DNA of 64,000 nucleotides from Entrophospora sp. SA101 (GCA_958430865.1 CAUDNR010003469.1:1-64000), one strand, 5' to 3'. Positions 32,459 through 48,100 are shown, counted from the stretch's first letter. The notes: generated from the letters alone by a model not told the origin. Numbers and translations: made by a program.

Positions 32459-34113
32459 ATGTCATCAATAAGTTTTTCATCTTTTGAAAATATCACAACA
32501 CTGATTAGTAATCTTATTGATTCCAACAAAGATGCTTTACCTTTAAAACATATCAGTAAGCTTGTAAATGATCTAACAAATTTATTGATTGATTCAAATT
32601 TTTATGATGTAGAAATTAAAATTGGAGTAGACAAAAAAATTTTTAAGGCTCATTCAAACATCTTGAAAGCAAGATCTTCATACTTTAAGGCAGCCTTATC
32701 AAATAACTGGATTAAAAGGTCTGAAAATGGTATCATTTTATTTGAAAAAGAAAATATATCTTCAAGTGTATTTGAAGTTCTTTTAATGTAAGATTAATTT
32801 ATTTATTTAGTTTAATTTGTTAAATAATTTATTAAATGATTTTTTTTTTTTTTGAAAAAATTTCTAAATTATTAACATTACTTTTATTATTATATTGTTT
32901 TTTTTTTTCAAGGTATATTTATAATGGAATTATTAATATTAATAATTTAAATTTTTTTGAAATTGTTGAGCTTCTTGTGGCAAGTGATGAATTAGATTTT
33001 AATGAACTAGTTGATGAATTACAAAACTACATTATTACAAATGAAAAATGGATTCAACATTACTTATATTATCTTTATCAAATTTCATCAATACATCAAT
33101 CATTTAATACACTTAGAGTTTACTTTGAAAAAGTAATTAATGACAAACCAGAGTTATTTTTAAAATCATTGGATTTTAAAAATATTGATAAACCTATGCT
33201 TAAGTTTTTATTAGAAAAAGATGATTTAGAAGTAGATGAAATTGATGTTTGGGATCATATCATTCAGTGGGGAATCAGACAAATTAAAAATTTGGAGGAA
33301 AAAAAAAATATTTCAAAGTGGGAATGGAGTGAAGTTAATTATAAAGAATTAAAAAATATACTAGAAGATATTATTCCTTTGATTCGATTTCAGGATATCA
33401 CCAATGAAAACTTTACTGATAAAGTTATGCCATACCAAAAACTTTTTTCTGAGGTTTTCTGGAACAACTTATTATGTTATTATTTGGTTCCTAATAGACA
33501 ACAATATGCTTTAAAATTATTACCATCAAGAAATCCAAATATTGAATTAAAAAGTTCAAAAATTGAATCATTGATAATCAATCAAAAGCTTACTTTGCTT
33601 TTTGCTAGTTGGATTGATAAAAAAAACACACCATACACTTCATTAAGGGATGTCAAATATGAGTTTAAGCTTTTATATCGTAGTAGTAGAGATGGTTTAA
33701 ATGAAGCTATATTCCATCAAAAATGTGATAATATTAACTGTACTCTTGTAGTTGCTAGAATGCAAAATTCTGATCAGATAATTGGTGGTTATAATCCACT
33801 TAATTGGAATGGAGGTAATTTTTTTGGGGAGTTCAAAAGAACAACTGACAGTTTTATATTTAACATTAGTAATAGAAATGATTTTAATACTGCACAATTT
33901 AGTTATGTTGTTAATTATGATTATGATCATGCAATTTGTTGTACCCCTTATTTTTTACCTATTTTTGGTGATGTCAAAAATATTAGGTTTAAAACTGATG
34001 GTAGTATTAGTATTGGTAATAGAAATAGAGTTCCAAGGACTTATAATGACATCAATCTAGTAGATAATAGTAGATATGATGAATTTGAAGTTTTCCAAAT
34101 AATTGTGAATTGA
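32459..34113 (+). CDS. BTB-BACK-TLDc domain protein 2, copy B
   Basis: Exons 32459-32787 and 32913-34113 encode the same 509 residues as the gene at 3295-4949. The window thus holds four nearly identical copies of this family's first exon. Confidence 0.92.
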
Positions 34114-34302
34114 TTAATTAAAACTAAAATAATATAACTTATTAATAATGTAATATTTCTTGAAGGGTAAAACTTTTAAATAATTATATATTAGATTATC
34201 AAATGAATAAACGTGGTCACAAGGCCTCACTTAGCATTAAAAAAAAAAACAAAATATATTATTTCCTCAATGTCATTTTTATTATTTATAATCATGTTAC
34301 AA

Positions 34303-35868
34303 TCAAACAATATTATTATTATAGCTATAGTTATGAGCATTTTTTGTAATAAAAAAATCAGGATCATTATTTTTATATTGAAATTCATCTGGTGTTGGTT
34401 CATATTTAACTAAAAAGTAAAAATAATTTAATTATTTTTTTTTCTTGATATAAAATAATATATGTATGAATCAACAAACACACATATGAACGGAAAAAGA
34501 CACTCACTATAAAATCCAAGATTATTTCCAAAATTTAATTGACAGATTAAAGTATTATAACTTGCTAGACCCATAAAAATCAATGTAATTATCACTGTAT
34601 AAAAACATAGAAAATTAAATTAAAAAAAAAAAAAAAAATTTAATAAAAAAAAGTACTAATTTATTTACCTATGACAAGATTAGTTTGAAAAAATATATCA
34701 AAATTAATACATTCTTGTACAGATTCATAATAATTATCACAATATCTAAATGTCCACCATCCCATAAAAATGGCTTGACATAAATTACTTATATGAAACG
34801 TGACCAACATTCTATTATTTTCATTTCTAACCTATATTAATAACAGGTAGTGTTAGTTATGGTATGAAAAAATTAATATAATATATATATATATATAAGT
34901 ACTTACGCCAATAACCATTAAAATCAAATAGACAACTAGTAAAGCGTTGAACGGAATCAGGTTCAAAAAATCGAAAGGTCGAGAACTAGCTTTAAGGTTA
35001 TTTAATGATTCATCCCATTCTAGAATCGAATAGATAACAGACCACATTCCTGTCAAGATTACTATACCATGAAGAATTGGAAATTGCCGTTGATATTTTG
35101 CATGCATTTCTAAATTTTAAAAATATCGTTTAGCCATTAGAACTTGTATGATTTATATGGCCACTTTTTAGTTTATTATTATTGGGTTGCTTACGTTTTA
35201 TTTTCACGTTTTTAGTCAATTCATATTCGGAAACTATGGGCCATATTCTAAATAAATATTTCGTGTGAAAAATTTTAAAAAATAATTATTAGACTTTCTT
35301 CCAAAAATAATTAATTTCTCGCTTACTTCTCTTTCCATAAATAATAAATAATCCAAAGATACCAGATTTGTAACAATGACAAGAATGATAATAGAAAGAT
35401 GCCGCTTAGTTTGAATGATGAACAATTAGCGCCACAATAATTCGGCATGAAATTAAAGACGAATATCCCCATTATTATCGGGACCATATTTACTATAGTA
35501 TATACAATGCTGTGTAATATTGTTTTCTCGTGAAACTTTTTTGGAAAAGTAAAGAAAAATAAATAAAAAAATTAGTTATCATTGAAAACTTTGAGAAGTT
35601 GAGCATAGATTTTTTCCGTGTCAAACAATATATATATCAATAAAATATTTACAACTATAAATCCTGAACTTATAGGAAACAAGACCATCAGGAAGAAAGC
35701 TGAGTTGTGATTTAATTTACGTGAAAGTATTAAAAAACTTAACAACATTATGGAATATCCAATCATGTGTATTATATAAGTGATTAAGAATAAATTTTCA
35801 TATTTATTATCGTATTCTTTCAGCCACTTAAATTTATTGAGGTTGATTTTACTAATATTGAATTTCAT
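34303..35868 (-). CDS. Seven-exon multipass membrane protein, copy B
   Basis: Exons 35868-35590, 35535-35327, 35247-35195, 35109-34907, 34831-34669, 34594-34508 and 34409-34303 give the same 366-residue, about eight-segment membrane protein as at 5139-6704. Confidence 0.75.
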
Positions 35869-35914
35869 TTTTTTAAAAAATATGGGCGAAAGAAAAAAAG
35901 ACAAACGAGTTAAA

Positions 35915-35953
35915 TGAATGAATGAATGAATGAATGAATGAATGAATGAATGA
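35915..35953. repeat. (TGAA)n microsatellite, copy B
   Basis: Same unit number as at 6751-6789. An equal count at such a mutable locus argues that the two copies separated very recently or are one locus assembled twice. Confidence 0.95.
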
Positions 35954-36276
35954 TTAAGAAATTGTATAAAAAAGAAGACACTAATGATTATATAAATCAA
36001 TATCTTCTAAGGACCAGCCAATTTCTTAATCTTTTTGAGAAAAAAGAAAAATGAAAAATTTCAGTAATTATTTTATTATTTATCATTTTATAACCATGAA
36101 AATTGCAGCACGAAAATTTATTTGTTTGTTAATCATTACTATATATGGAAACAAAGAAAATTTCAATATAGTTTTTTGTGAAATCCAAATATCTCCACAA
36201 AGAATTTTATTTTTTGATTTGTTGATTGTCTTTTTCCTATTATATTTTTTAACGCGTTTTTTTTCGAACCAATATT

Positions 36277-37317
36277 ATGACGATGGTAATGAATACTAAT
36301 AAAAATATTATGAAAAAGGTTAATAATAATAATAGGTCTGAACTTGGCGAATTTCCAGCACCTCTATCATCACTTTCATCAGTTTATTATGAAGATAAAA
36401 ACAAATTAATCAAAGCCCAATTAAATCGTATCCACTTTTGGTCAAGAAATTCGTCTTCACTGCCAGCACCTCTACCACAATTACAATCATCATCTTCGTC
36501 TTCAAAATCAGCATTATCCGGAAATAACCAATTGACAGCTTCTAGTTTCTCAGATATTGGATTACTATTTAGATATGATTCACAACAAATTTCCATATGT
36601 ATTCATAAAATGAGGGAAGAGATCGTGATACCGTTTAGTGAAATTGTCGAGTGTAGATTTATTGATGAGAGACAAATGATGATGAGTCTGAGACCTAGCT
36701 TTGTGAGACGTGTGAGTATTTAAATATATTTCATTTATTATATAAGGTGTAAACATTATTTACTCATCTCATAATATTAATAATCTTGATAGTGTTACAC
36801 TCATAGTACAAAATATCCATACAAGAAAGAACCTAAAACCTTGAATCATAATGAAGCATTATCATCAATAAGAATGACAATCAATGATTATTTTTCAAAC
36901 GTGGAATATTTATTAATTAAAACATATCATAAATTAGAATTAGAAGTTTTCAATGTTGAAGGATTTGCTACAGCAAACATTAATACTAACATTAATGTTG
37001 ATACTAATAATAATAATACAACTATTAGTGTTAATACTAATGATGATCATAGTAATGACAACGATGGTAATGACAATAACAACAATGATAATAACGATAA
37101 TGATGATGATAATAATAATAATGTTAGTAGAGGCGATGATAATGCTGAAAAGGAATTATCACAAAAACAAAAACAACAAGAACAACCAAATTTACATGAA
37201 ATTGATTTATTCTTCTCGTCAACACCTTCATCACCATTATCTTCAAAATTACAGGAACCATTGAAACCTATGATTCTAAACAATTCTACAACAAAATCTT
37301 TGTCAATCAAAATTTAA
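36277..37317 (+). CDS. Asn/Asp-rich protein P, copy B
   Basis: Exons 36277-36711 and 36793-37317 encode the same 319 residues as at 7113-8153, including the same Asn/Asp tract length. Confidence 0.65.
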
Positions 37318-37948
37318 AATTTATATTTTCATAAATGTTAACGCTACATTATTGTATTTTATAGTTATTTTCATAATGTATTGATATTATAGTTATTCTT
37401 ATAATTATTGAAAAAAATTTTTGGTTATATGTTGGTAGAATTTAAAAAATAATTTTATTAATATTTTAGTAGAATTAAAAAATAATCTTTGATATATATA
37501 TTATTATTATTGTTAAAATAGGATCATGTGATTTGGAAAAAAGCATTCAATTAACAAGTTTACAAATGAGGAAGCAAAGTGAGCCATCAAGATTTTCATT
37601 TACGCTTCCCATAATTTCTTTTATCCTTTTGCTTTATAGTTTCTTGATATTACACAACATCACCTTCTTGTTTAAAATACCTCCAAGCAATATTCCTTTT
37701 TTTACTTCCTCTTCACAAATCATTTATTTTTCATGATTAACAGTATTTAAATCATTCAAAGACGATGGTGCTTTTAGGCTTAGAGCAGGACTAATACACA
37801 AATATAACAATCATGATTGTCTTAATATATTAATTTCTGATTGCATAATCTTTTGATAGGTAAAAATGAAAAACAATTTTATTTATTTATTACGTTGATA
37901 ATTAATTGAAAACAAATTTTCTAATGATTTTTTTTTTACATACTTTTT

Positions 37949-38600
37949 TTACAGGTATTTTTTTATTACATCTATTCTTTTAAGCCATTTTGGTTCAAGA
38001 GATTTATTTAACCTTTTGTACTCATCAATAACATGTCTATGTAATCAAAATCAAAAGATAATATATCCAGAGAATCCCCCACAAAGGTGCCCTACTCATC
38101 GCCACATATATCTGTCCTGTGGTGAACATATTTTCATCAATGGATACAGTTGAGTGTGGTAGTGTAAGGCCTTGTGTCTTGTGAACAGTGAGTGCAAATG
38201 CATTCTGAATTGGGAATTGCTTCCTGGATGCTGGTATTCCATTGATAGTGAAGTATGTGATTTCTCTTTGAACATTTATCTTTACAATATTGTTAGCTGT
38301 GGGTAAAGTAACCTCAACATTATCATCATCAATTACCTTGGTGATTACTCCTATTGTCCCATTACATACTCCATGTTCAAACAATTTATTGTTTAGGAAC
38401 ATTATGCGAGCACCTCCAACAAACATCATAAAAGAATCCTTTTGTATATCCTGGATCATGATGTCTTTGTTGGAATTAAAGGCCCTGAATGTAAAGTCCA
38501 AAAAATCATCATTGTCAAGTCTTGAAGTTGCCATACCATTCAAAACATTAGATACACTCGCAGACTTTACAAATGCGATTGTAGATAAGATGGAAGGCAT
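37949..38600 (-). pseudogene. Pif1-type helicase relic, copy B (motif VI open)
   Basis: Same relic as 8785-9436, but reading on through TGQIYVAMSRA because the two stop codons of copy A are GGA CAG here. A Lys replaces Arg at ASRKQFP. The frame still breaks after SRA (it continues as APLWGILW and stops at 38037), and the true continuation lies in other frames. This copy is therefore also non-functional. Confidence 0.85.
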
Positions 38601-38774
38601 AATTATTTATGAGTTTTATTTTTTATTTTTTTTAAATATGATTTAAATTATTTCGTGAGTATCAAATATTTTCTTTGCATCTAGTAGTTCATTTGCTTAA
38701 CCTTTTTATACAACCTTTCTTCACTAACCAAATCGTAAAAATCAGTAATTCAATGAATGGCAGCACAAGAAACA

Positions 38775-39094
38775 TATGTTAATGTAGACATGACAATAAA
38801 TGCATCCACATGTGAAAAAAAAAAAGAAAGACAAAAGGTGTAAAAATAAACACATAGTTGCATAAGTACATGTTCTTAACAATTTCGAACACGTTGATTG
38901 ACAGCAACAACAATCAATGATGGGCGAAGGAACACATGTTAACATTGCAGCATGGATAACATGACAATAAACATATCCACACAGCATAAAAAAAAGAAAG
39001 ATGTATGGCGTAAAAATAAACACGTAGTTGCATATGTACATGTTCTTAACAAATTAGAACACATTGAATGTTTACCAATGATTTCATAACAAAC
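38775..39094. repeat. Two diverged ~170-bp direct repeats, copy B
   Basis: Counterpart of 9611-9930 with no difference seen. Confidence 0.65.
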
Positions 39095-39840
39095 ACGTTG
39101 ATTGATCAGATAATGGTTCACAGCCATGATCTCATGCACCTGAATCAAGAATCAATGGATAAGTGTAGATCTCAAATTGAGGTGCATTTGTTGGTTGGAA
39201 CTTAAAATTGTTGAACTTTTCATTAAAAACCAATGCAAAAACATGTTTTCTTGCCATAAAAAAAAATGCTCAGAAGGTCCAAAATCATGTTTTATTGTCA
39301 ATTTTCACAACAATTAGTTTAAAAGTTAGTTGTTAAGTAATTTCCGGCCAATTAAAAAAATTGTAATTTTGGTTTTTCTTATCCGATGATTCTTGATGTT
39401 TTTGATGAGTACACAAAGAAATAGATAATAATAATAATTAGATACATGTGAAATTCTTGACATTCTAATACGTGTTAATTATTTATTCAAATTTTAAAAT
39501 TAATTTGTGGCTATGGAAAAAAGTAAACAGGTTTTCACAGACCACAAACTTATAAAAAATCACCTATATAAATGAACTATGCTCTCTGTTCTCTCTTCTC
39601 TCTCCTTTCTTCTCTTCTCTGCAAGTTTATAAGAAATTAAATCTTTGCCGTATATACTACTCTAATATGCCAGAATAAGAAAAAACTGAAGATCTGATTG
39701 AAATATGGAAACGATTTCAAAAATCTGCGAAAAAAATTACGAGTTTTGGCAAGCAATAGTGACACGACGAGCATTCAATCTTTTATTTGTGTTAATAATT
39801 AAATAATTAAGAAAATTTTTATCATTGTAATTCTCTATTA

Positions 39841-40174
39841 TTATAAATATGAGAGAAATTTGTAAAACGTATAAATAATATTTAATTTATTGATTTTACA
39901 TGATGACGACGATAAAGGATGTAGGTGGAGGAGGGGAACAGCAAATCCAATTTTGGAAGGTATAAATGATGGTTTTGATCCAACCCAAACTTCAGCTCCA
40001 ACCATAGAATAACTAGATCCAGAAGATGACAAATTTGTTGTTTTTGTTGATTCACTACAAATTGTTGAAGTTTCATACTTTGTATTGATAATTTTAGCCA
40101 TAATTCTTTTTAGTAATTGTTCTTCTATTGTTAATATTTTTTGACCTTTTACAACATCTTCATCAGGATTCAGG
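39841..40174 (-). pseudogene. Relic of gene Q, copy B
   Basis: Counterpart of 10677-11010, with the same truncated similarity to the intact Q gene at 43816-44686. Confidence 0.65.
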
Positions 40175-41615
40175 TAAATAAAATTATAATATATATTTTA
40201 TTCTATTATAGTTATTTGGGAGTGAAGAATTAGATCTAATGACAAGGTCTAGAAAATACCAATATAAACCTGTAATAAATCAGTATAGCAGTTTGTCACT
40301 TTTTGGTAGTTGATCAACTAAAAATCGGGAAACACAATCAATATCATGTGTTAATTTTTAGCTGACTGGCGCTAATTGTCCTTTTTCGACCAGTAAAATA
40401 AGAGTATATGATGATGTAAAAAAATAAAATTGGGGGAAATTTTAATTCATAATTTTAAAAATGACGCAATATTGGGGAAAAATTTTTTTGACCACATATC
40501 AGTATATTATATATAGATATATTAATATATTTTATTAAAAGCTTATCGTCCAATAAAACTAATTCCTCGACAGAATCACATGATTTACATATCTTCACTT
40601 TTTATGGTTGGGTTTTCCAACAAACTATATATCAAAATAAGATAGAGAGAACATTTTTGAAGAAATCTAATCATCATTTTGTTTACCTTAAGTTATCTAC
40701 AGACGATTAGATTTTAGCTGCACAGAACTTTGAGATATATCAATTTAAAGTTCAATATGTTTACTATGTTTGAAAACATGGATTAACTTGGAAATCCTTT
40801 ACTTGATTTGGAAAGATAATCAGATTTTTTTGAAATAATTGGATGTAATGCGAGATCCTGTTTAAACTGCGGTTTGATATTTTTTTTAACAAGACATTAG
40901 TATATTAGAAGTGATAACGTGCATGCATAATAATATTATTATTAATGCATATTTTTTAATGTTAAAATTTAATGTTAAATTTAAATGTTAAAGTTTAAAT
41001 GCTAAAGTTTTTCAATATATTGGTTTTCTAAATAGAAATTTGATATTAATTATCATAATCGAATCCAAATAACGTTTTTTGTCCCTCCTTCCATTAATTC
41101 TGTAATTCATGAATTATCCTGTTTTTTAGTGGCAGTTCTTTATATAGGAATATATAATGATATATAATCGAACCAGTAGTTTTATGAACCGATACGAACC
41201 GATTCAATCCCTAATTAATATTAATTAATACCCAGATTGGATCTTTGTGGCACTATGCTCACTTTTTTCCTTATATCAAGTATTTTGCATAAAGAAGTTT
41301 TATTGACATTATTGAGAAACCAAGAGCCAACTACACAGTTTTCATGTTCTCGGCAAGTATAAAATAAGTATTAAAATAAAAAATGGTCTAATATGTTGGG
41401 ATCATGAAAGAATACGGGGAATATTTACTGTGTTGACGTTCGATGCCATTATATTTACATGATAACATTAGTTTGGATCATATACTCATGATTGGGTTAG
41501 TTTCTCTTCTTGCGTTTCTTTTATTATTAAGCCGTTCGATTACCATGGTCTAATCATTATTATCAACTCAGGGTTACATTTTTTAAAATTGTTTTATTTT
41601 TATTCTTGGTTTTAG

Positions 41616-41941
41616 AATGAAAAAGATAGTAGCAGGGTACTTTCCTTTCGAACAGAAATATCATGGATTCAAGGAGGATTATTAACACTAGTTAACAGAG
41701 GTAAGTGAATACAAAAAATATATATTTATAATAAATCTTTGTTTCAATGAAAATTTTAAATATCTTTTCACGTGATATAATCAAGAGTATTATTAACTTG
41801 ATGCAAAAAATTATCAATCCAACGAAAATCGTAAAAGAGTTACATAGTTTCAAGAAATTAATAACTAAAGCCGCATGTAATTTAATACAAATTGTTTTAG
41901 ATCAGCTAATTAAATATTTGGTAATGTATTTTGTTTTCTAA
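41616..41941 (+). other. Possible exons of an unrecognised gene, copy B
   Basis: Counterpart of 12452-12777: an AG/GTAAGT-bounded open segment (41616-41700) and a 64-codon basic frame (41747-41941). Confidence 0.3.
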
Positions 41942-42246
41942 TTCCATACTGATTTCAATGCTATCAACTAATAATAATATTAAATATTCTTTTGACATGA
42001 TAAGATTCTAAGTTACTAAAATTAAATAAAAACGGAAAGAATTGATGGGAACTTGCTGCGGAAACAATATTCTCTGTATTTTTCAAATGCAAGCAAAAAA
42101 AAAAATAATACATATCAATAATCTTTAGAGTTTCTTTCTTATCTGCACAAAAAAAATTTGTGGTAGGACAAAAATACAACTTTTCGTGCAAAGTTGTATG
42201 ATTGGCCATTCTCCCCACTGATTACTATGTCAATCATTCACTAATT

Positions 42247-42738
42247 ATAGGCGAATCATCTCTTTGCATCTTCTATTTTACCACAGATCTTTCAAATTTC
42301 CAGAGTGGAAGATCTAGAAATCCTCTTAATCCAAATGATTTTCTAGACGACATGAATAATTTAATATTAAAAATCATGAGATAATTTTAAATCATTTCTG
42401 ACGCAGTAATTTTTCAAGGAGATGATGACAATTTTAAATGCAAAGAATTTAACTTGGAAGACGATGATTTTCAGTTTTTGGAAAGCTTTAACAAATAATT
42501 CCTCTTGGATTACTATTGGACTCTTTTTGACGACCAACGTTGATTTTAAATACGTATGTATGTTTCTTTCAGCTCGCTTGTATATTTTTGGATTATTCTT
42601 GAGTCTTCTGATAATGACGATGATGATATTTTGTTATTAAATATGACCGTGACGTATCCTCATGATAATGTTGGCAAAGAATTCAAATCATACATGTTGA
42701 TTTGTGAGGCAAAGAAGCCAAATACTGGTCAAGGATAG
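42247..42738 (+). pseudogene. Exon-like fragments of an unrecognised gene, copy B
   Basis: Counterpart of 13083-13574, with the same frame changes. Confidence 0.4.
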
Positions 42739-43443
42739 AAAGAATACGAAGGAGTTAAAAAACGATTGTTATAATAACATAGTAATCTATTATTTAAAAA
42801 GAGCAAATTTTTAAAGAATTAAAGTGTATGAGCTACAGTTATAAGGTAACATTATTATTATTAATATCAACGTTAATTATATATATTGTCAATAATATTT
42901 ATCTTTTCTCGAAAAAATATCCGGAAGGGTAATCTTATTGAAGCATGATCATCTGTACGAAAAGATTTGTAAGGTTCGAAGTAATTATTCAACTAAAGAT
43001 AAGCGCTTTTTTTTTTGGTTCTTATCTTGCGGATAAAAAGTAAATACTTTTAATAATGATATGTTGTATTTATGTTTTAATTGAAATTACGGAGATTGGA
43101 AAAGAGATTGGGAATCTAGAAAGAACATTGATGTGAAAAGTTTTTTAAAAAATTAATTGCAGAAACTTCTCCCATTCTGCAATAAAGTCGATAAAGAAAA
43201 ATTTAAATATTAAATGATGATGATAAAAAAATAGTTAAATTTTTGATTTTGGATATTATAATATACATAATATGCGTGATATAATAACCAATTCATACTT
43301 TACTGCCAAGAATAAAATGAACAAGGAACAGAGCTAAATTGGAAAATTTTTTGAAAATTTTGTTTCTTCAATTTTCCCTTTCCTTATTTTCCTTCATACC
43401 TTAAGATCTCTCTTTCCCGACCACATCCTTTGTTGCAGTATAC

Positions 43444-43625
43444 CCAAATTAGAACTTGAATTTTTTAACGTTGAAGGATTTGTTACAACCAACATTAATA
43501 CTAACATCAATATTGATACCAATAATAAAGATGATGATGTTAGGAGAAATGATGATAACGTCACATTTATTGTATTTTATTATTATATTGCATTAATAAT
43601 ATTGTAGTTAATATTACATGACAAT
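43444..43625 (+). pseudogene. Truncated relative of gene P, copy B
   Basis: Counterpart of 14279-14460. Confidence 0.75.
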
Positions 43626-43815
43626 TTGAAAAATTTTTTTGCGATATGTAGTTTAAAAAAAAAATAGTTGGCTATCTCGAAAAATATTTTATGTGTGTGT
43701 ATGTGTGCGCGCGCATATAAATGTGAGAAATATATTATTTGCGTGTTGACGATGAAATTCACTCATCGATTTTCTAATAAAAAGGATGTGGTGTGAATCA
43801 TTATTATCATTGGAA

Positions 43816-44686
43816 TTAGATGTTTGTCGAGATTGCCGGCGCATCAGGTGCTATTGACGATAAAGAATTTGGTGGTTTAGAAGATGAGCTAGAAGAATGA
43901 ATTTCATGGTTAGTATCAGATGTAGATGTGGAAGAATATGAGCTAGAACTAGAAGAAGGAGGAGTGGTTTCGGTTGGGGAAGATACAGATGATGATGGTG
44001 ATGATGATACATTTTGTTGTTGATTTAGTTGCATATTTTGTATTGATAATCTTAAACGTTCAGAATGCATTTGTCGTTGTTGATGTAAACGACCCATTTG
44101 TTCATCAATATATTTTTGCCACGATTCTTTAAGTAGTCGCTCTTCTATTTGTAATATTTCTTTAATTCTTTTTACATCTTCTTCATCGTTTTCGTTATTG
44201 ATAATATAATTGATGTTATCAATATTTATAGATCTTCCTTTCATTTCCGTTTCCTCCTTAATTTGCTTTATTCGTTTGTCCATCGAATCAAGAATAGACT
44301 TTGTGGCCAATTGCTCTAAATGAATTTTGGTTTTGTCTTCAATCAATTCCTTCATATTTAAAATTAATTGGTCCATCGTAGACGCATAGTTTTCCTGTGG
44401 ATAAAATGCGAAAAGGTGTGTGGTGAAAGGAGGACATTAATTAACGTGTAAAATTATACAACAGAAAAAAAAAACACCAGGTCTCTTGCCGTACCCTGCA
44501 AAACAATAATCAATATTCGTTTACCTTTGAATTAGAAGCTTCGAAAATATTTGACTCAATCTTCTTTGCTTGTCTAACAACCTCATAGAGTGGTTGAACC
44601 GAATAAGCTAATTCTGCTATCCCAATAATTTTATCAATTCTCTCTTCTCCTGTTACCAAAAGCCTCCATCTCTCTGATAATGACAT
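43816..44686 (-). CDS. Helical protein Q with Ser-rich tail, copy B
   Basis: Exons 44686-44525 and 44394-43816 encode the same 246 residues as at 14651-15521. Confidence 0.7.
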
Positions 44687-45107
44687 AATTCTTTATTTTA
44701 TTTTATAATTGAAATTGATAATAAAAAAAAGTTTCTATTTTTTTGTAAAGAGAAAAAAAAAAATATTTATCGTAGTTTTTTTTTAAAAAAATATTATTTA
44801 TTTTGTTATTTATAAAAAAAAATATAATTTTCAATTGTTTCTTTTTTTATTTTAACGGAAAAAAAATTTTTTTTAAAGTATATTGATCATACATATTTAT
44901 ATCTTTAAGGTGCGTGGGTAGATAATTATCTTTTGTATGGGTAACTAACTAGGCATGTAGGTGGGTAGGTACTTCGATTGATTGATATTATTTGTTGGTT
45001 AGTTAGTTAGGATGTTTGTTAATTGGTCGGTCAACTAGTAAAAAAACAATATTTGAAATTTTTCTTGAATTAATTAATTCTAAATTTATACAAGAATGGA
45101 AAATATA

Positions 45108-45162
<55 letters not shown>

Positions 45163-48100
45163 AAATAAACAATAATAATTCATCCATTCATTCTCAATAG
45201 TATATTGTTAAAAATATTTTTTTACTACATAAATAAAAAAAGTTGTTGTAGTTGTTTGATAGTTGATAATAACATACCAACGGAAAAAAATTAAAACTAA
45301 CAAAAAACAAAAGGAGGATGGGGGAAATTTTTGAATATGGAAAACGTAATGTAAGATGATGTAATATAACATTATTTTAATCGATGAGGATAATGAAATT
45401 ATAAATTTGAACGTTGAAAAAATTAAATGTTTTATTTTTTTATGGTAATAGAAAAATGATGATGGTAACTGATCTGGTCAGTCATTTTTTTATATGATGA
45501 TTATTATATAATTATTAATTATTATGATAACGGGAATTGCTTTTGTCGTTTATAATTAATTAATTACCTTGAAAAAATTTGAGTTGAAATGTGAATCCTT
45601 ATCAAAATACTAATATTGTATATCGCGCGTATGTATATTTTATTTGCACATGAATTATCATCGCAGAATCCAATGTAAAATACAAACTAAGCAGCAACTA
45701 AAATATTTAAGTTTTAAGTTTTATTTATTTATTTTTATTGTAAAATAAAAAATCTTGGTTCCCATGAATTCGCCCAGTCCAATTTTTGTCTATTTACGGT
45801 TAATTGATAATTGATTCAATGTGATTTATGATGTTTATTAATTATGACGAGTAGCAATGCGTGTATTGTTTTTTTGTTGTCATTATTCAATCTGGTTATT
45901 TAGACGGGTTCTCGAACTGATCAGCATCAATTGCAATTACCGATATGTAATAGTTTTACTACTAGTAATAGTTATGCGTTATGAGCTATTATGTGCGTGT
46001 GTGCGTGTGTGCGTGATTCGTGATTCGTGTGTGTGCGTATGTGCGTGTGATTGTATAATATACATATAAATAATAATTATATATTTATAAAATGGGTTAC
46101 CCCGAAAAATCAGTAAATAATGATCTATTTTAAATAAAATAGAGGAATGTTATTTATTTTTCATTTTGATAATGATTTTTAATTTTTAGATTAAAAAAAT
46201 TCCAAATATTTTTTTATTTACAATTTTTTTCAATTCATTCTAGTATATATATAAATACACATAAATATTAATAACGAATAACCAAATAAATAAACCTTCT
46301 ATCCTTATTTAGTTATACAATGGGTACATTTTATAAGAACTTTTTCTTGAAAAAGAAATTATTCCCAAAAAATATAAAAAGGGACCATTTCGGTATGACT
46401 TTTTCCGACTTACTTCAACCGGGACCAACAATAGAACCGAACTCGAATAAAAACACCCTATTATCATATTATTCAAATTTTTCCACAAATTATAAATAAC
46501 CTGTTTTTAAGATCAAATGATCAAACCAACTAAACCAACTTGATTAAACTAAACCTAATTTCTTAATGATGTCATTAAAAAAACCCAGTTCCCTGGAAAT
46601 TGACAGTATCAATATGTCCATGTGCCTTACGCGCCATTATTGCAATTTGGGGCATGCATGCTATAACCAAACCAGTATAACGCCACAAAATAACTGGTGG
46701 TGCAAAATGAAATGAAAGGAATAGATAGGTGTAATGAGGTTTTGATATCTTTTATGACATGAAAATTTCGATTTCTTTTCCCATCAGCCTTCTTTAATAG
46801 TATAAATTCATGAAAATGACAATTAGAAATCTTTGAACTTTTACCAAGGTTCAAAAAGAAAATGTTGGGATTTCATAATACGTATATAAGCTAGAAAGCC
46901 TTTTTTACACCATCATTAAAAATTTGGGTGTTACTCGATCCTGCAGTACTATTACACAGTCTACTACACTTGTTTTTCTATAGTTAAAAACTTTAAAAAA
47001 TCACAATATATATTAGTTTATATATAGCATTTACAAATATGTTATAAACTAGTACAATTTTAGAACTATATGTAGAGTCGTATCAAAGTGTAACGTAACA
47101 CCGGTCGATTCCGTCAACTGGATTTCAACACTGACTTTATTTTCCCCTTTAATTATAACAAGTTAAAAATAACATTGTCCATTAGAAGAACTTCTTTTTT
47201 TGCTTGTACTCTTTTTTACGTGCATTATATCTTATGTCATTGTGACTATTTTAGTAAATCGATGTTTTATAGCTACAATGATGTATAACGCGCAATGTTT
47301 TTTTTTTTATAGAAATTTTTTACACTTTGTATAATTTACTCTGACATCAATAATTGGAAAAAATTTATTTTTGAAAAATTGATTGACTCGGTAACTCATT
47401 ATAGCATGATTTTATTTTAATGCTTGGGATTATTTTCTTTAAAACTATCAATTATTTAATGTTTGATATTCGACTTGCAGGATTTTTAATTTTCCAAAAA
47501 AAAAGACTTGATTTCCGAAGGATATGATGTAACGGAAAATTCATGGTGGCTGTGGACTTATTGAAATTGCATTTCCTTTCAAAGAACCTGTGAAGCCTCT
47601 CTCTTATTGGTCAGGATTTTTTTATCACAAACAAGGTCACGAATATAGAATCTAACGTGGGAGTCGGAAAATACTTTGTTAAATCTAGCTCAATACGTTA
47701 GATTTAATCAATGGGCTAATTATTGTATTCATTTTTGCAACTTATTATTTATTAATGTTAATTTAAACAATGCAGCAAACAAAAAGGCGCAAATTAAAAA
47801 TTGAGCGTATTAAATTTGTTAGGTCAACTTCAGTTTATATTGAATGCTCGGGTGCCGAAGATAATAAGCTGCTGTATTTAATAGACAAGGACAAGAGGTA
47901 GTTGAAAAGTTTAGGAAATAAGCAAACAATATATAACATCCAACTACCATAAGAATTTGTAATAAAAACAAAAGTTGAAATTTTTACAAATCCTCCAATG
48001 CAAAAGTCTTTATTGTCCATAAAAAGAGACCTCATCGATGAGTATTTCTTGGAAATACTTACCCTAATTTGATATATTTATTGATGCCAGATTATAAATA